A stretch of DNA of 64,000 nt from Arthrobacter sp. CJ23 (GCF_024741795.1 NZ_CP102950.1:2728001-2792000); one strand, 5' to 3'; counted from the stretch's first letter, positions 9,305 through 18,125 are shown. Numbers and translations are program-made. Notes: generated by a model from the letters alone, not told the origin.

Positions 9305-10192
9305 TTAGGAGTCGCTGAGGTTTGAGATGGCCTGCCGTACGACGGCGAGGTCCTGCTCGCCAAGGCCCTGCCGCTTGAGTTCGGCGTAGAGTCCGACGCC
9401 GGCCGCGGCCATGGGAACCGCGCTGCCGGCGGCCGCGGCGCTCTGGATGACGAATCCCAGGTCCTTGTGCATGAATTTGGCCGGGCCCGTGGGGGCATAG
9501 TCCTTGGCCGCGAGGCGGGGTCCCACGATGTCCAGGACACGGCTTCCGGCCAGCCCGCCGGCCAGGACCTCATAGAGGGCCCCGACGTCCATGCCGGAGC
9601 GTTCGGCGAGCTCGGCGGCCTCGGCGAGCGCCGCCGTCGTGGTCCCCACGATCAGCTGGTTGCAGGCCTTGGTGAGGGAACCGGAACCCAACGGCCCCAT
9701 CCGGCGGACGGTGGTTCCCATGGTTTCGAACAGGGGCAGCAGCCGCTGGAATTCGTCCTCCGTGGCGCCGGCCATGATGGCCAGCGTCCCGGCCTGCGCC
9801 CCTGTGGTGCCTCCGCTGACCGGCGCATCGACGACAACGGCGTTCCCGCCGCTGGTCATGTGGACGGCGCGTCCGAAGTCCTGGACGGCGGTGGGAGAGA
9901 CGCTACTCATGACGACGACGGCGGTTCCAGGGGCGGGCGGTTGCGCCCGCCAGGATTCCAGCAGCGGCGCCGCGGCTTCTTCGATGAAGGGCAGATCCGG
10001 GAGCATGAAGATGATGACCGGTTCATCCCGGAGCTCTGCAACGGCGGATGCACGGCCGACGCCGGGGAGGTCCCGGAAGGCGGCCTCCGAGCGGTTCCAT
10101 GCCGTGACGGTCCACCCTGCCTGCGCAATGTTGGCGGCCATGGGCGATCCCATCAGTCCCAGCCCTACGAATCCGACGCTCTTGGCTGTCAT
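9305..10192 (-). CDS. 3-hydroxyisobutyrate dehydrogenase-family oxidoreductase
   Basis: 295 residues. A beta-hydroxyacid dehydrogenase: GFVGLGLMGSPMA is the NAD(P) site, DAPVSGGTTGAQAG the substrate loop, and KACNQL carries the catalytic lysine. Substrate is unknown; tartronate semialdehyde, 3-hydroxyisobutyrate or another short hydroxyacid are all possible. The ATG at 10192 is chosen because the Rossmann fold starts there. It is the first gene of the three-gene operon with the gluconate and idonate dehydrogenases, and its promoter region has a candidate IclR operator. Confidence 0.8.
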   Translation of the reverse strand: MTAKSVGFVGLGLMGSPMAANIAQAGWTVTAWNRSEAAFRDLPGVGRASAVAELRDEPVIIFMLPDLPFIEEAAAPLLESWRAQPPAPGTAVVVMSSVSPTAVQDFGRAVHMTSGGNAVVVDAPVSGGTTGAQAGTLAIMAGATEDEFQRLLPLFETMGTTVRRMGPLGSGSLTKACNQLIVGTTTAALAEAAELAERSGMDVGALYEVLAGGLAGSRVLDIVGPRLAAKDYAPTGPAKFMHKDLGFVIQSAAAAGSAVPMAAAGVGLYAELKRQGLGEQDLAVVRQAISNLSDS

Positions 10193-10256
10193 ATTCGGCG
10201 AACACCTCACTTCTTTGTGGTCTTTTATGGAAAAGCTGTTCAATATCCTAGCCTCC

Positions 10257-10272
10257 ATTCAGTATGATGAAC
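10257..10272. promoter_or_regulatory. Candidate IclR operator (ATTCA-N6-TGAAC)
   Basis: ATTCAGTATGATGAAC matches the pattern GTTCA-N6-TGAAC at 9 of 10 fixed bases. A further left half-site, GTTCA, is at 10238-10242. The site lies in the intergenic region between the divergent HIBADH-like and 2-hydroxyacid dehydrogenase genes and covers two of the possible start codons of the latter. The same pattern occurs at the promoters of the transporter and of iclR itself. Confidence 0.5.
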
Positions 10273-10275
10273 AGC

Positions 10276-11331
10276 ATGACGACTGATGAACTTACCATCG
10301 CAATCGCCGTCCCGCTCGAAGCAGAGCATGTGGACCGCATCCGCGCCGTGGACCCAGCCATAACCGTGCTGTACGAACCCGAGCTCCTGCCGCCGGAACG
10401 CTTCCCCGCCGACCACTCCGGCGATCCCGCCTTCCAGCGGACCCCGGAACAGGAGGAACGCTACTGGGCCATGCTGAACCAGGCACAGGTCCTCTACGGC
10501 TTCCCCAACGAGAGCCCGGCCGGCCTGGCCCGGATCGCCAAGAGCAACCCGCACCTGCAGTGGATCCACGCCATGGCCGCCGGCGCCGGCGGTGCCGTCA
10601 AGGCCTCCGGACTGGACACGGCGACGCTCCAGAAGTTCCACGTCACCACCTCGGCCGGCGTACATGCCCTGCCCCTAGCGGAATTCTCCGCGTTCGGCAT
10701 CCTGAACGGCTTCAAGCGCAGCGCCGAACTGGCACAGGACCAGGCCGCCAAGCACTGGCCCGAGCTGCGCACCCCCACCAAGCTGGCCAACGGCTCCAAG
10801 GTTGTCATTGCCGGCCTCGGTGAAATCGGCATGGAAACCGCCCGGGTGGCGCGGGCCCTAGGCATGAAGGTCAGCGGCACCAAGCGCAACGTGGAAGCCA
10901 TCGAAGGCATCGACGAGGTCACGGACAACAGCGGACTGGCCGGCCTGGTGGCCAACGCCGACGCCGTCGTCAACACCCTCCCTGGCACGCCCTACACGGA
11001 AGGGCTCTTCAACAAGGAGATCTTCTCCGCCATGCAGCCCGGCACGGTGTTCGTCAACGTGGGCCGCGGCACCGTGGTGGACGAGGACGCGCTGCTCGAG
11101 GCGCTGGAGAACGGCCAAGTGTCCTACGCCTGCCTGGACGTCTTCGCCGTGGAGCCCCTCCCCCAGGACAGCCCGCTGTGGAACCACCCCAAGGTCCTGG
11201 TGTCCCCGCACACCTCGGCCCTCAGCGCCGCGGAGAACCGCCTCATCGCCGAGCGCTTCTGCAGCAACCTGCGGACCTTCCTCGACGGCGGCGAACTCCC
11301 CCACCTCGTGGACCCGGTCCACTTCTACTAG
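10276..11331 (+). CDS. D-2-hydroxyacid dehydrogenase
   Basis: 351 residues from the ATG at 10276; ATGs at 10264 and 10267 are also in frame but overlap the candidate operator. VVIAGLGEIGMETARVAR is the dinucleotide motif, NVGRGTVVDEDAL carries the catalytic Arg, DVFAVEPLP the Glu and SPHTSA the His of the 2-hydroxyacid dehydrogenase family. It likely reduces a 2-keto acid or oxidises a D-2-hydroxyacid with NAD(P), for instance hydroxypyruvate/glyoxylate or 2-ketogluconate chemistry. It is divergent from the sugar-acid operon and followed by a strong terminator. Confidence 0.84.
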   Translation: MTTDELTIAIAVPLEAEHVDRIRAVDPAITVLYEPELLPPERFPADHSGDPAFQRTPEQEERYWAMLNQAQVLYGFPNESPAGLARIAKSNPHLQWIHAMAAGAGGAVKASGLDTATLQKFHVTTSAGVHALPLAEFSAFGILNGFKRSAELAQDQAAKHWPELRTPTKLANGSKVVIAGLGEIGMETARVARALGMKVSGTKRNVEAIEGIDEVTDNSGLAGLVANADAVVNTLPGTPYTEGLFNKEIFSAMQPGTVFVNVGRGTVVDEDALLEALENGQVSYACLDVFAVEPLPQDSPLWNHPKVLVSPHTSALSAAENRLIAERFCSNLRTFLDGGELPHLVDPVHFY

Positions 11332-11378
11332 GCCACGTCCACCAAGGCCGGCTCCCCGGGCGCCCGGCCTGGCAGCCC

Positions 11379-11409
11379 GACAGCCCCTCCGGATTCCGGA
11401 GGGGCTGTC
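11379..11409 (+). terminator. Rho-independent-type hairpin after 2-hydroxyacid dehydrogenase
   Basis: A perfect 15-bp inverted repeat (GACAGCCCCTCCGGA and its complement) with a one-base centre, 48 bp after the stop codon. No long T tract follows, which is common in high-GC actinobacteria. Confidence 0.7.
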
Positions 11410-11510
11410 TGCGTTTCCGGATTCCGCGTCTCCAGACAGGCATCCGCCGGAATGGCATGGGCTGGATGCTCCGGGACTGCCCTGGACGGCCCGGCACTCC
11501 ATGGCACAGC

Positions 11511-11551
11511 AAGGCGGCGGCCGCTCTCCCTAGGGGAGCGGCCGCCGCCTT
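11511..11551 (-). terminator. Strong GC hairpin after MFS transporter gene
   Basis: A long inverted repeat with near-complete pairing, GGCGGCGGCCGCTC against GAGCGGCCGCCGCC and flanking A/T pairs, ends 19 bp beyond the stop of the minus-strand transporter gene. It can also act in the plus direction. Confidence 0.7.
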
Positions 11552-11569
11552 GCAGAAAGAGCGTGCTGC

Positions 11570-12928
11570 CTACTTGGCATCCTCGATCAGCAGGAGGTCA
11601 CGTCCTGCCGTTTCCGGGGTGAAGAATGTGGTCACGAAGGAGATGAGCGCCAGGACCAGCGAGTAGATCGCCAGGACCATCCAGGAGTTGCCAGTGGCGC
11701 CGAGCAGGACGGCTCCAACCACAGGCACCAGGCCACCTGCCAACACGGCAGAGAGCTCGCGGCTAAGGGCGACACCCGTAAAGCGGTACTGGGAACCGAA
11801 GAGCTCAGGGAGCAGCGGGCACTGGGGACCAAGCATTGACTGCACGCCGAGGGCGATGCCAACCACCATCACGACCCATACGAGGGTCACGTTGCCGAGC
11901 GTCACCAGGTAGAACGCAGGCAAAGCAATGACGGCCTGAAACAGTGCGCCATAGCGGTAGACGCGGACCCGACCGATGCGGTCCGACAGCGCGCCGAACG
12001 TGATCACCATGATGGCAGCGAAGCCGGCAGCAATCAGAAGGCCAACGGGGCCAATGAACTTGTCCCCCGGGAAAATACCGCCATCCTTGGCTGCCAGGAA
12101 AGCGATGAGCAGGGCAGAGTAGATGGAGGAGTTGCCGTTTTCGCCCATACGCAGGCCGATGCCGATGAGCACATTCTTCTTGGAGTGCTTCCACAGTTCA
12201 CCGACCGGGTTCTTCACGACATTCTTGTGCTTCTCCAACTCCTGGAAGACCGGGGTCTCCTTGAGCTTGAGACGGATGAACACCGCCACGATGATCAGGA
12301 TGAAGCTGGCCAGGAAGGGCACCCGCCAGAGCCAGCCTTCCAGGACGTCCTTGTTGGCGAGGGCGATCAGGGCAAAGGTACCGGCACCGAGCAACGTGCC
12401 GAGCTGGATGCCCACGAACGGCAGCGAAGCGAAGAATCCGCGACGACGGCGCGGGGCCACTTCGGAGATCAGGGTCGTAGCGCCGGCCTGCTCCGCCCCG
12501 GCGCCGAGGCCCTGGACGATGCGGAGGATGACCAGCAACACGGCACCGAGCATGCCCGCCTGCTCGAATGTCGGCAGCAAGCCGATGGCGAAACTGGCCA
12601 GGCCCATCATGCCGATGGTCAGCAACAGGACCATTTTCCGGCCGTAGCGGTCGCCGATGTAGCCGAACACAATGCCGCCGAAGGGACGGGCGGCGAAACC
12701 GACACCATAGGTAGCAAACGACGCGATCAATGCTCCACTGTCGCCCAAAGGCTTGAAGAACAGCGGGCCGAAAATCAGGGCCGAGGCCAGGCCGTAGATG
12801 TAGAAGTCGTAGTACTCCAGCGCGGATCCTACGGAACTTGCAAGAGTTGCCTTGCGCAGCTGGTCCGGAGCAACTACTGCACCGTCGGCGTCGGCAAGCT
12901 TTGTCTTAGTACGAGTTGTCACAAGCAC
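11570..12928 (-). CDS. MFS transporter, metabolite:H+ symporter (MHS) type
   Basis: 452 residues with about 12 membrane helices. GSALEYYDFYIYG after a short N-terminal tail, and the loop GYIGDRYGRKMVL between helices 2 and 3, are signatures of the MHS family that includes ShiA, ProP and KgtP. It probably imports the organic or sugar acid broken down by the adjacent dehydrogenases. It is encoded between the 2-hydroxyacid dehydrogenase gene and the IclR regulator gene, with two operator-like sites upstream of its start. Confidence 0.87.
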   Translation of the reverse strand: MLVTTRTKTKLADADGAVVAPDQLRKATLASSVGSALEYYDFYIYGLASALIFGPLFFKPLGDSGALIASFATYGVGFAARPFGGIVFGYIGDRYGRKMVLLLTIGMMGLASFAIGLLPTFEQAGMLGAVLLVILRIVQGLGAGAEQAGATTLISEVAPRRRRGFFASLPFVGIQLGTLLGAGTFALIALANKDVLEGWLWRVPFLASFILIIVAVFIRLKLKETPVFQELEKHKNVVKNPVGELWKHSKKNVLIGIGLRMGENGNSSIYSALLIAFLAAKDGGIFPGDKFIGPVGLLIAAGFAAIMVITFGALSDRIGRVRVYRYGALFQAVIALPAFYLVTLGNVTLVWVVMVVGIALGVQSMLGPQCPLLPELFGSQYRFTGVALSRELSAVLAGGLVPVVGAVLLGATGNSWMVLAIYSLVLALISFVTTFFTPETAGRDLLLIEDAK

Positions 12929-12989
12929 TCCCTCAAGAACACTCCAGGCCCCCGTTGGCCTGGCGAGATAGCGATGGCTTCAACGCCAT

Positions 12990-13024
12990 TTCCACTATAT
13001 TGAACAGCGTACATGGTGCTGAAC
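12990..13024. promoter_or_regulatory. Two candidate IclR operators upstream of the transporter
   Basis: Site 1 (12990-13005) reads TTCCA-CTATAT-TGAAC and site 2 (13009-13024) reads GTACA-TGGTGC-TGAAC. Both keep the right half-site TGAAC; site 2 differs from GTTCA-N6-TGAAC at one base. Their centres are 19 bp apart, on nearly the same face of the helix, which suits cooperative binding by a tetrameric IclR protein. Confidence 0.5.
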
Positions 13025-13091
13025 AATCAGCCAAGGGTGAAATCGGATTTATTCAAACAGTCCGAAATGTGACGCGCGTCATGTGGCCGCG

Positions 13092-13889
13092 TCAGCCCAT
13101 GGGATTGCCGAGTGAACGGGCAAGCTCCTTGAGCTCCTTGACCATGAGGGCACCCTGCTCCTGGGAATAGGTGGCCTTCAGTGCCGTAACGGACAGGCCC
13201 AGGCTGGGGCCGTGCGCCCCGTGCGTGGGAACCGGCACGGCCAGGCAGACGACTCCCACCGTGGACTCCTCGTCCTCGAAGGCAAAGCCCTGCTCGCGGA
13301 TGGTAACGATCTCCGCCTTCAGTTCTTCCGCCGTGCGCAGCGACTTCGCCGTCATCACCGGCAGCTCAGTGCCGTCAGGGAAGAGCGCCGCAATGTCGTG
13401 GTCGTGAAGCTGCGCCAGCAGCGCCTTTCCCACACCGCAGAGCGAAACCGGCATTTTGTCGCCGATGTTCGATGTCAGCCGCACGGCAGGGTGGCCCTCA
13501 TAGCGGGCCAGGTAGATGACATGGTCGCCGTCGAGCATCGCAATCCGGACGGTTTCGCCGGACAGGGCGGGCGCCTGCTCGCAGTACCGGTAGAACTCCT
13601 GGACCTCGTCCATGCGGCTCAGGTACGCGGCGCCAAGTTCCACGAGCTTGCGGCCCAGGGCGAAGTCCATGCCCTGGCGGGTGATCAGCCGGGCCTCCTC
13701 AAGTGCCAGCAGCAGGTTCGAGGTGGATGACTTGGGGATGCCCAGCTCGCGGGCCAGGTCGCTCAGCGTGAGGCGGCCCGACGGCGATCCCGCCAAGGCC
13801 TCAAGCACTGCAGCGGCCCGTGTCACGGCCGGCGCGGGAGAAGAGCTCCCCAAACCTTCAGTGGAACGCGTGGTGTGGGAATCGGCCAT
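13092..13889 (-). CDS. IclR-family transcriptional regulator
   Basis: 265 residues. The N-terminal winged helix includes LEALAGSPSGRLTLSDLAR and GIPKSSTSNLLLAL; the C-terminal effector-binding domain has MPVSLCGVGKALLA and the GFAFEDEEST segment typical of IclR proteins. The ATG at 13889 gives a normal N terminus. It probably controls the neighbouring transporter and dehydrogenase genes in response to a sugar acid, and itself, since a near-perfect copy of the shared operator lies 28 bp before its start. Confidence 0.88.
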   Translation of the reverse strand: MADSHTTRSTEGLGSSSPAPAVTRAAAVLEALAGSPSGRLTLSDLARELGIPKSSTSNLLLALEEARLITRQGMDFALGRKLVELGAAYLSRMDEVQEFYRYCEQAPALSGETVRIAMLDGDHVIYLARYEGHPAVRLTSNIGDKMPVSLCGVGKALLAQLHDHDIAALFPDGTELPVMTAKSLRTAEELKAEIVTIREQGFAFEDEESTVGVVCLAVPVPTHGAHGPSLGLSVTALKATYSQEQGALMVKELKELARSLGNPMG

Positions 13890-13916
13890 GATTCTCCTTC
13901 GTCTGTGAATGCCTGC

Positions 13917-13932
13917 GTTCAATCTACTGAAC
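13917..13932. promoter_or_regulatory. IclR operator candidate, full match (GTTCA-N6-TGAAC)
   Basis: GTTCAATCTACTGAAC has both half-sites intact as an inverted repeat, 28-43 bp upstream of the iclR start. It is the best copy of the shared pattern and suggests autoregulation. Confidence 0.55.
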
Positions 13933-14059
13933 ACGAACCATCATAGTGGCAGGCGTGTGAAATGGCCCCGACCTTCAGGAACCTCGACCGGACGAGACGC
14001 CGGTAACACCTGGAACATCCCGTTTCCCAACGACAAGAATTCGCTGTATATTCATTTTT

Positions 14060-14104
14060 GAGCTCTCCACCGCGGCATCCCCCAATAGTCGCGGTGGAGA
14101 GCTC
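14060..14104. terminator. Bidirectional hairpin
   Basis: Perfect 15-bp inverted repeat (GAGCTCTCCACCGCG and complement) around a 15-nt loop, with TTTTT just to its left. On the minus strand it ends in a run of A complements, and on the plus strand it is followed by TTCC. It marks the border between the catabolic locus and the island. Confidence 0.6.
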
Positions 14105-14211
14105 TTCCAATTCCCGGACGGTTCCCCGGGGCACGCGCCCGGTACATCTCCCGCACAAGCCACGGCGCCGGCCGGCGATTCGCAGGCAACGCAATAGTCA
14201 GGCAACGCAAA

Positions 14212-14254
14212 AAACCCCGCCGCTCCAAGCCGATGACTTGGAATGACGGGGTTT
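14212..14254 (-). terminator. Rho-independent-type terminator, minus direction
   Basis: AAACCCCG and TCCAAG pair with CTTGGA and CGGGGTTT around the loop CCGATGA. Read on the minus strand the stem is followed by a run of six T, the classical terminator layout. It covers the first ATG of the plus-strand HTH gene, so that start is doubtful. Confidence 0.5.
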
Positions 14255-14724
14255 CCTCGGTGGACCACATAGGTCGCCTTGCAAACCCAGTCGCCCCTGA
14301 AAAATCACTCGAGGAACTGCGGTCGCTGCTCGCAGATCTCCAGGCAAAAAACACGCCACGGAACGCCCCGCGGCCTTCAGCCGCCAAGACCCGCGCAACC
14401 ATCCTCACCGAGGAGCAGGTGAAGGAACTGGTCGCCGCCTACGAGAACGGCGCGTCAAGCAAGGTTCTGGCGGCCAAGTACCACCTCGACATCCGCACGG
14501 CACTGCGGCTCCTCCGCGAACATGACGCGACCATTCGCCGCCAGTCCCCGACCCAGGACCAGATGATCCTGGCCAAGGAGCTCTACCTCGCCGGCAAAAG
14601 CGTCGCCGTCATCGCCGCCCAACTCGGACTCCCCTCGACAACGCTCACTAACCATCTCCGCAAGAACGGCGTTACCCTCCGCCCTCGCGGCGGTTCAAAG
14701 CCGGCCACCGGACGGGTAGGTTAG
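14233..14724 (+). CDS. Helix-turn-helix protein with two resolvase-like HTH repeats
   Basis: 163 residues if started at 14233; a GTG at 14260 is an alternative because the first ATG is inside a terminator-like hairpin. Two helix-turn-helix units can be read: LTEEQVKELVAAYENGAS...AAKYHLDIRTALRLLREH, and DQMILAKELYLAGKSVAVIAAQLGLPSTTLTNHLRKNG, both ending in recognition helices like those of Hin/resolvase proteins. No catalytic serine recombinase domain is present. It may be the DNA-binding remnant of a recombinase or a small regulator; it sits exactly where the composition changes. Confidence 0.6.
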   Translation: MTWNDGVSSVDHIGRLANPVAPEKSLEELRSLLADLQAKNTPRNAPRPSAAKTRATILTEEQVKELVAAYENGASSKVLAAKYHLDIRTALRLLREHDATIRRQSPTQDQMILAKELYLAGKSVAVIAAQLGLPSTTLTNHLRKNGVTLRPRGGSKPATGRVG

Positions 14725-14858
14725 CCGGCCTTGTTGCAGTCATCCCTTGGATGCGATTCTTGCCCGTCTTCCTCCTGGCGCCGTGCCATGTCCTTGGCGA
14801 TGGCGAGGTAGGCTTCGGCGAGTTTCATCACGTCGACCTGTGGCCGCGAAGTAGGCAT
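14721..14858 (-). CDS. Possible small protein (45 residues)
   Basis: A short frame on the minus strand encodes a helical, charged peptide with VDVMKLAEAYLAIAKDMARRQEEDGQ. It converges on the HTH gene, with stops overlapping by 4 bp. The peptide composition is protein-like, but no family is recognised and the upstream signals are weak. The rest of the 14725-15097 interval shows nothing else that looks coding. Confidence 0.25.
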   Translation of the reverse strand: MPTSRPQVDVMKLAEAYLAIAKDMARRQEEDGQESHPRDDCNKAG

Positions 14859-15097
14859 GCAGCACCTGCTACGCCAGTCGGCAAAACATCCCCCACGCCG
14901 CTCCACCCAATGACGATGCAGGACCTCCCGTCTCGCTAGCCCGGACTCTGCGAGCAGGGCAGAGCGCCGGGATCATTGCGAACCCGACTCCGCCGCGCCT
15001 CGACCACACTCACCAATCACCCGCAGAACGCAGAGGATACTCTGTGCACGCGCGGCAGCTGAAGGGCGCGGAGCAAATAGACAGAAAAGTCCTGAAC

Positions 15098-16210
15098 TCA
15101 GAAAAAAGTAGTGATCTCGCTCGAGTGATCTACAGCGCGGTACTTCAAACCCACCTGGTAGCGCTTCACCCCAGCTTCTTCGTCGGGGAACTCAACTTGG
15201 ACAGTAAACATCGATGCATCCAACTCGGGTACTCGCTCTGATCCGCGGCTGCCTTCAATAAACCGAAGGTTGTAGACCAGCCCGGAGGATATCTTCTCCT
15301 TGACGGCTCCGGACAGAATATCCTTATCGATCCCGAAGAGGCCTGCACGTTGAAGGGATGCTCCGTGACTTTCCTGGAGATAGGTAATTCTCAAGTCGTT
15401 CGCGAATACATCTCCGTCTGAAAGTGGTGAGAAGTCACCTCCCAAGACACTCAAGGCTATCCGACTGTCGTCTTCCGCCCAAGCGGGCACTCCGTTGTCC
15501 AGTCGATGATCAAGGAGAATCGAGTACTGATCGTCGTCAACGCCTATGGTTTCAAATCCACTGGCCTCAAACGGATAGCCCGGCAGATTGGCATTGCCAT
15601 CCTCGTCGGCTGTTGTGATGATCTTACTCCCGATGCGAAGACCGACTTGCGGCAGGAGCATCGCAAATTTCAGCGGGTTCCAGACCGTACAGTCAACATA
15701 GCCGAGGTATGCGCTCGTCCTGTTCCGTAGTTCGCTGTCCATCTTCTTTAGCTGTCCCGCGGTGAGATTCGTCATGTATGTGACGAAATAGAGCTCTGGG
15801 GAAAGAATCGGGAAATCCTCCGGACCGACGAGGTGCCGATGCAACGCCGACCATGCCAGCTCGGCCGGCAATCCGATAATGTCACCGACGCTTATCGCGG
15901 TCTTCTCCGGCCCAAGATCGCTCAAGATAGGAATCCAACTCTCGGCTAGTTCCAGACCGTAGTGCCAGCTTTCAACGCGGGTTGAATCGAAAATGAAAGC
16001 AACTTCGTGCTTCTTCGACGTCGGAGTGAGTGCGTTCCGAAGGTCAGAGTATTCGATGCTCTCAGCGCGCAGGCGTTCCGTCACCTGACCATGCATGTCT
16101 AGAACCAGCTCGCGCATTTGGCTTGGCTCAAGACCAAACATTCCGATCATCGATCCGAGTAAGCCGTGCGTGTAAGCGTTGATGGAATGGATCGTAAATG
16201 GCGTGCTCAT
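15098..16210 (-). CDS. Uncharacterised protein
   Basis: 370 residues, acidic, with no membrane helix or recognised motif. It reads as a folded, soluble alpha/beta protein throughout (for example AFIFDSTRVESWHYGLELAESWIP and LRIGSKIITTADEDGN). The start ATG (MSTPFTIHS) follows a non-coding stretch. It is separated from neighbours by 270 bp or more on each side, so it is probably monocistronic. As the first sizeable gene of the defence-rich segment it could be cargo of the island, but no function is inferred. Confidence 0.7.
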   Translation of the reverse strand: MSTPFTIHSINAYTHGLLGSMIGMFGLEPSQMRELVLDMHGQVTERLRAESIEYSDLRNALTPTSKKHEVAFIFDSTRVESWHYGLELAESWIPILSDLGPEKTAISVGDIIGLPAELAWSALHRHLVGPEDFPILSPELYFVTYMTNLTAGQLKKMDSELRNRTSAYLGYVDCTVWNPLKFAMLLPQVGLRIGSKIITTADEDGNANLPGYPFEASGFETIGVDDDQYSILLDHRLDNGVPAWAEDDSRIALSVLGGDFSPLSDGDVFANDLRITYLQESHGASLQRAGLFGIDKDILSGAVKEKISSGLVYNLRFIEGSRGSERVPELDASMFTVQVEFPDEEAGVKRYQVGLKYRAVDHSSEITTFF

Positions 16211-16318
16211 AGTGCCCCCAAGGTTCGACGGTCTGCGCGCAGTTCAGCGTTCTTCTTTAGTAGGGTACTCGCCCCTGCTTTCCTCAAGGTCAGCCGAGCT
16301 ACTCGGCTACAGAGAATT

Positions 16319-16355
16319 GGACGGTGCCCGCGATTGGGGGCACCGGGCACCGTCC
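16319..16355. repeat. 12-bp inverted repeat (hairpin)
   Basis: GGACGGTGCCCG (16319-16330) and its exact complement CGGGCACCGTCC (16344-16355) around a 13-nt loop, in the 273-bp region between two divergent genes. Either a terminator-like structure or a regulator site. Confidence 0.45.
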
Positions 16356-16483
16356 GAGAACGAGGCTGCAGGAGCTGAGATGAAGAACGAAGCATTGCTC
16401 GGCCTGTCTGCTGCGCAACCTCGTAGCTGGGTTCAAGTTTCGAGAGGTGGCGGTCGCCAGGAGGTCACAGTCAGACTGATCCC

Positions 16484-17719
16484 ATGGATCTCGCCCTCAA
16501 CTCCACGCAGCTCCGCGTCCTTCGGTGGGTCGCGGACGGAGCCGACTTGAATTATCCACCGAACGATACCTTCAAGACGAGTGCCGTAGCACTCCAGAAC
16601 CGCAGCCTCGTCGATCTCGACAAGCGGCGCGGGCACTGGCGCATCGCAATCACCGAGGCAGGGAAGTTCTATTTGGAGCACGGGCGCCATCCCAAGGCGA
16701 AAGCGCCAAAGCTGAAGAAGCCGACATCGTCGAGGCCCGAGCCGAAGACAGAAGCGGCAAAGGACCCTTCCATAGCGGTAAGCCCCGAACCGGCTGACCA
16801 GGCTCCATCGCCTCCGAAGCCTGTGCGAATCGTCAAGGACGAGACCATTCCAATGCCCAGCCAGCTGCGGCAGCCTCACAGTGCGGTCAAGGACATCGTC
16901 GACGATAAGGCACGGCTGGGTGTTCCAGTAGAACAGCGGCAGCGTGCACTGCTTATCTTGCACGCCCTGGCCCAAGAAGCCCTCCGCCGCGGTTGGAAGG
17001 TGATCGCCAATCCGGCGACGCTCAAGAAGGGCCCCTGGAACGATCGTCGAGTCCGGGTCTCCCCCGGGCCAGACCTCTTCTCGATTGACGCCGGAGATGC
17101 CCCGGCTGTCATTCGCTTGCGCATGCAGCAGAAGCGCGTCAATCACGTCCCAACGGAGAAAGAGCTGGCCGACAAAGCAAAGTACAGCTGGTCATATCCT
17201 CCGACGTACGAATACGTCCCGACCGAGCGAATGCGGCTTGAGATTCGCGCTGCTTCGTATGACGTTCTCACCCTCGACGACACTGCGGCGACGCGCATCG
17301 AGGACAAGCTAGTGCGCGCTGTCGAAAAAATCGAGCAGATGTCGGTCAAGGCTCGAGAACTAGCCGAGTACAGACGCCAGATGGAGATCCAGCGGCTCGA
17401 GAACCAACGCCGCGCCGAGGAGCTCCGGAGCCAGGTAGCACGATACGACAGGTGGCTCAAGACACTCGAACAACTCCGCACCGACTTCGTGCGGCATCGT
17501 GAGCTAAGAGAAGTCGTCGCCGGCCTTCGAGAAGCCGTGGAGGCTCGAGGGCCGGACCACCAGTATGCCGAGATTCTCGGCGAGTACCTGGCCTGGTCCG
17601 AGATCCACTTCGAAGAGTCCGATCCGTTCCGGCGTATCTGGCTCCCGAAGGGCGACCGCCCGGAAATGAGCTATGACGGGTGGCGGGAGTGGACGCGGCA
17701 AAATCCGCAGAAGTGGTGA
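16484..17719 (+). CDS. Uncharacterised protein with N-terminal winged-helix-like domain and coiled coil
   Basis: 411 residues. Residues 1-65 (LNSTQLRVLRWVADG...LVDLDKRRGHWRIAITEAGKFYLEHG) resemble a winged helix. A proline/lysine-rich linker follows to about residue 120, then a mixed domain, then a long charged coiled coil around residues 280-345 rich in Glu, Arg and Gln. A soluble nucleic-acid-associated protein is plausible, but no family is recognised. A second gene at 29133 encodes only a diverged version of the N-terminal domain. Confidence 0.75.
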   Translation: MDLALNSTQLRVLRWVADGADLNYPPNDTFKTSAVALQNRSLVDLDKRRGHWRIAITEAGKFYLEHGRHPKAKAPKLKKPTSSRPEPKTEAAKDPSIAVSPEPADQAPSPPKPVRIVKDETIPMPSQLRQPHSAVKDIVDDKARLGVPVEQRQRALLILHALAQEALRRGWKVIANPATLKKGPWNDRRVRVSPGPDLFSIDAGDAPAVIRLRMQQKRVNHVPTEKELADKAKYSWSYPPTYEYVPTERMRLEIRAASYDVLTLDDTAATRIEDKLVRAVEKIEQMSVKARELAEYRRQMEIQRLENQRRAEELRSQVARYDRWLKTLEQLRTDFVRHRELREVVAGLREAVEARGPDHQYAEILGEYLAWSEIHFEESDPFRRIWLPKGDRPEMSYDGWREWTRQNPQKW

Positions 17720-17798
17720 CGGGCGTGGACGCAGAACCGTGTCGACCTCAGGCAAAATGCTCCCGCATCAGCCTAGTGCTGGAGTTGCTCCGGACGGT

Positions 17799-17999
17799 TC
17801 AGAGGCGACGAACGCGGATCGGCCTACTCATCCCCTCGACGATCATCTTCCCGCCAGAGACGGTGACCTTCGGCCGGTAGGCATAGCGATATTCATAGTG
17901 GTACTCGGTCTGTCGCCAGACCGAACCATCAGTGAGCTGCACGATCGTATCTCCCGACCATCCTGACCACGATCCATCAATGTAAAGCGTCATCTTCAA
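17799..17999 (-). CDS. Small conserved-type beta protein (66 residues)
   Basis: A compact sequence with alternating aromatic and charged residues: DGSWSGWSGDTIVQLTDGSVW then QTEYHYEYRYAYRPKVTV and a basic VRRL tail. The pattern resembles a widespread family of small hypothetical proteins found in many bacterial genomes; function is unknown. ATG at 17999 chosen, with a second ATG two codons later. It is convergent with the preceding coiled-coil protein gene. Confidence 0.6.
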   Translation of the reverse strand: MKMTLYIDGSWSGWSGDTIVQLTDGSVWRQTEYHYEYRYAYRPKVTVSGGKMIVEGMSRPIRVRRL

Positions 18000-18125
18000 T
18001 GCCTCTCATTCGTTTAAGCCGCAGGGACGCGGCTGGCAAGGAGTATAGATCTAGCCACTGACAACACCTCAGTCTGGCCCGCGAACCGCGATCCAGCGGT
18101 GAAGCACCTGTGGCGCTCCGCGAGC

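Noticed and set aside
13900..15100. tRNA gene as an attachment site for the island
   Set aside because: No cloverleaf-like sequence with a TTC arm and acceptor stem was seen near the left border.
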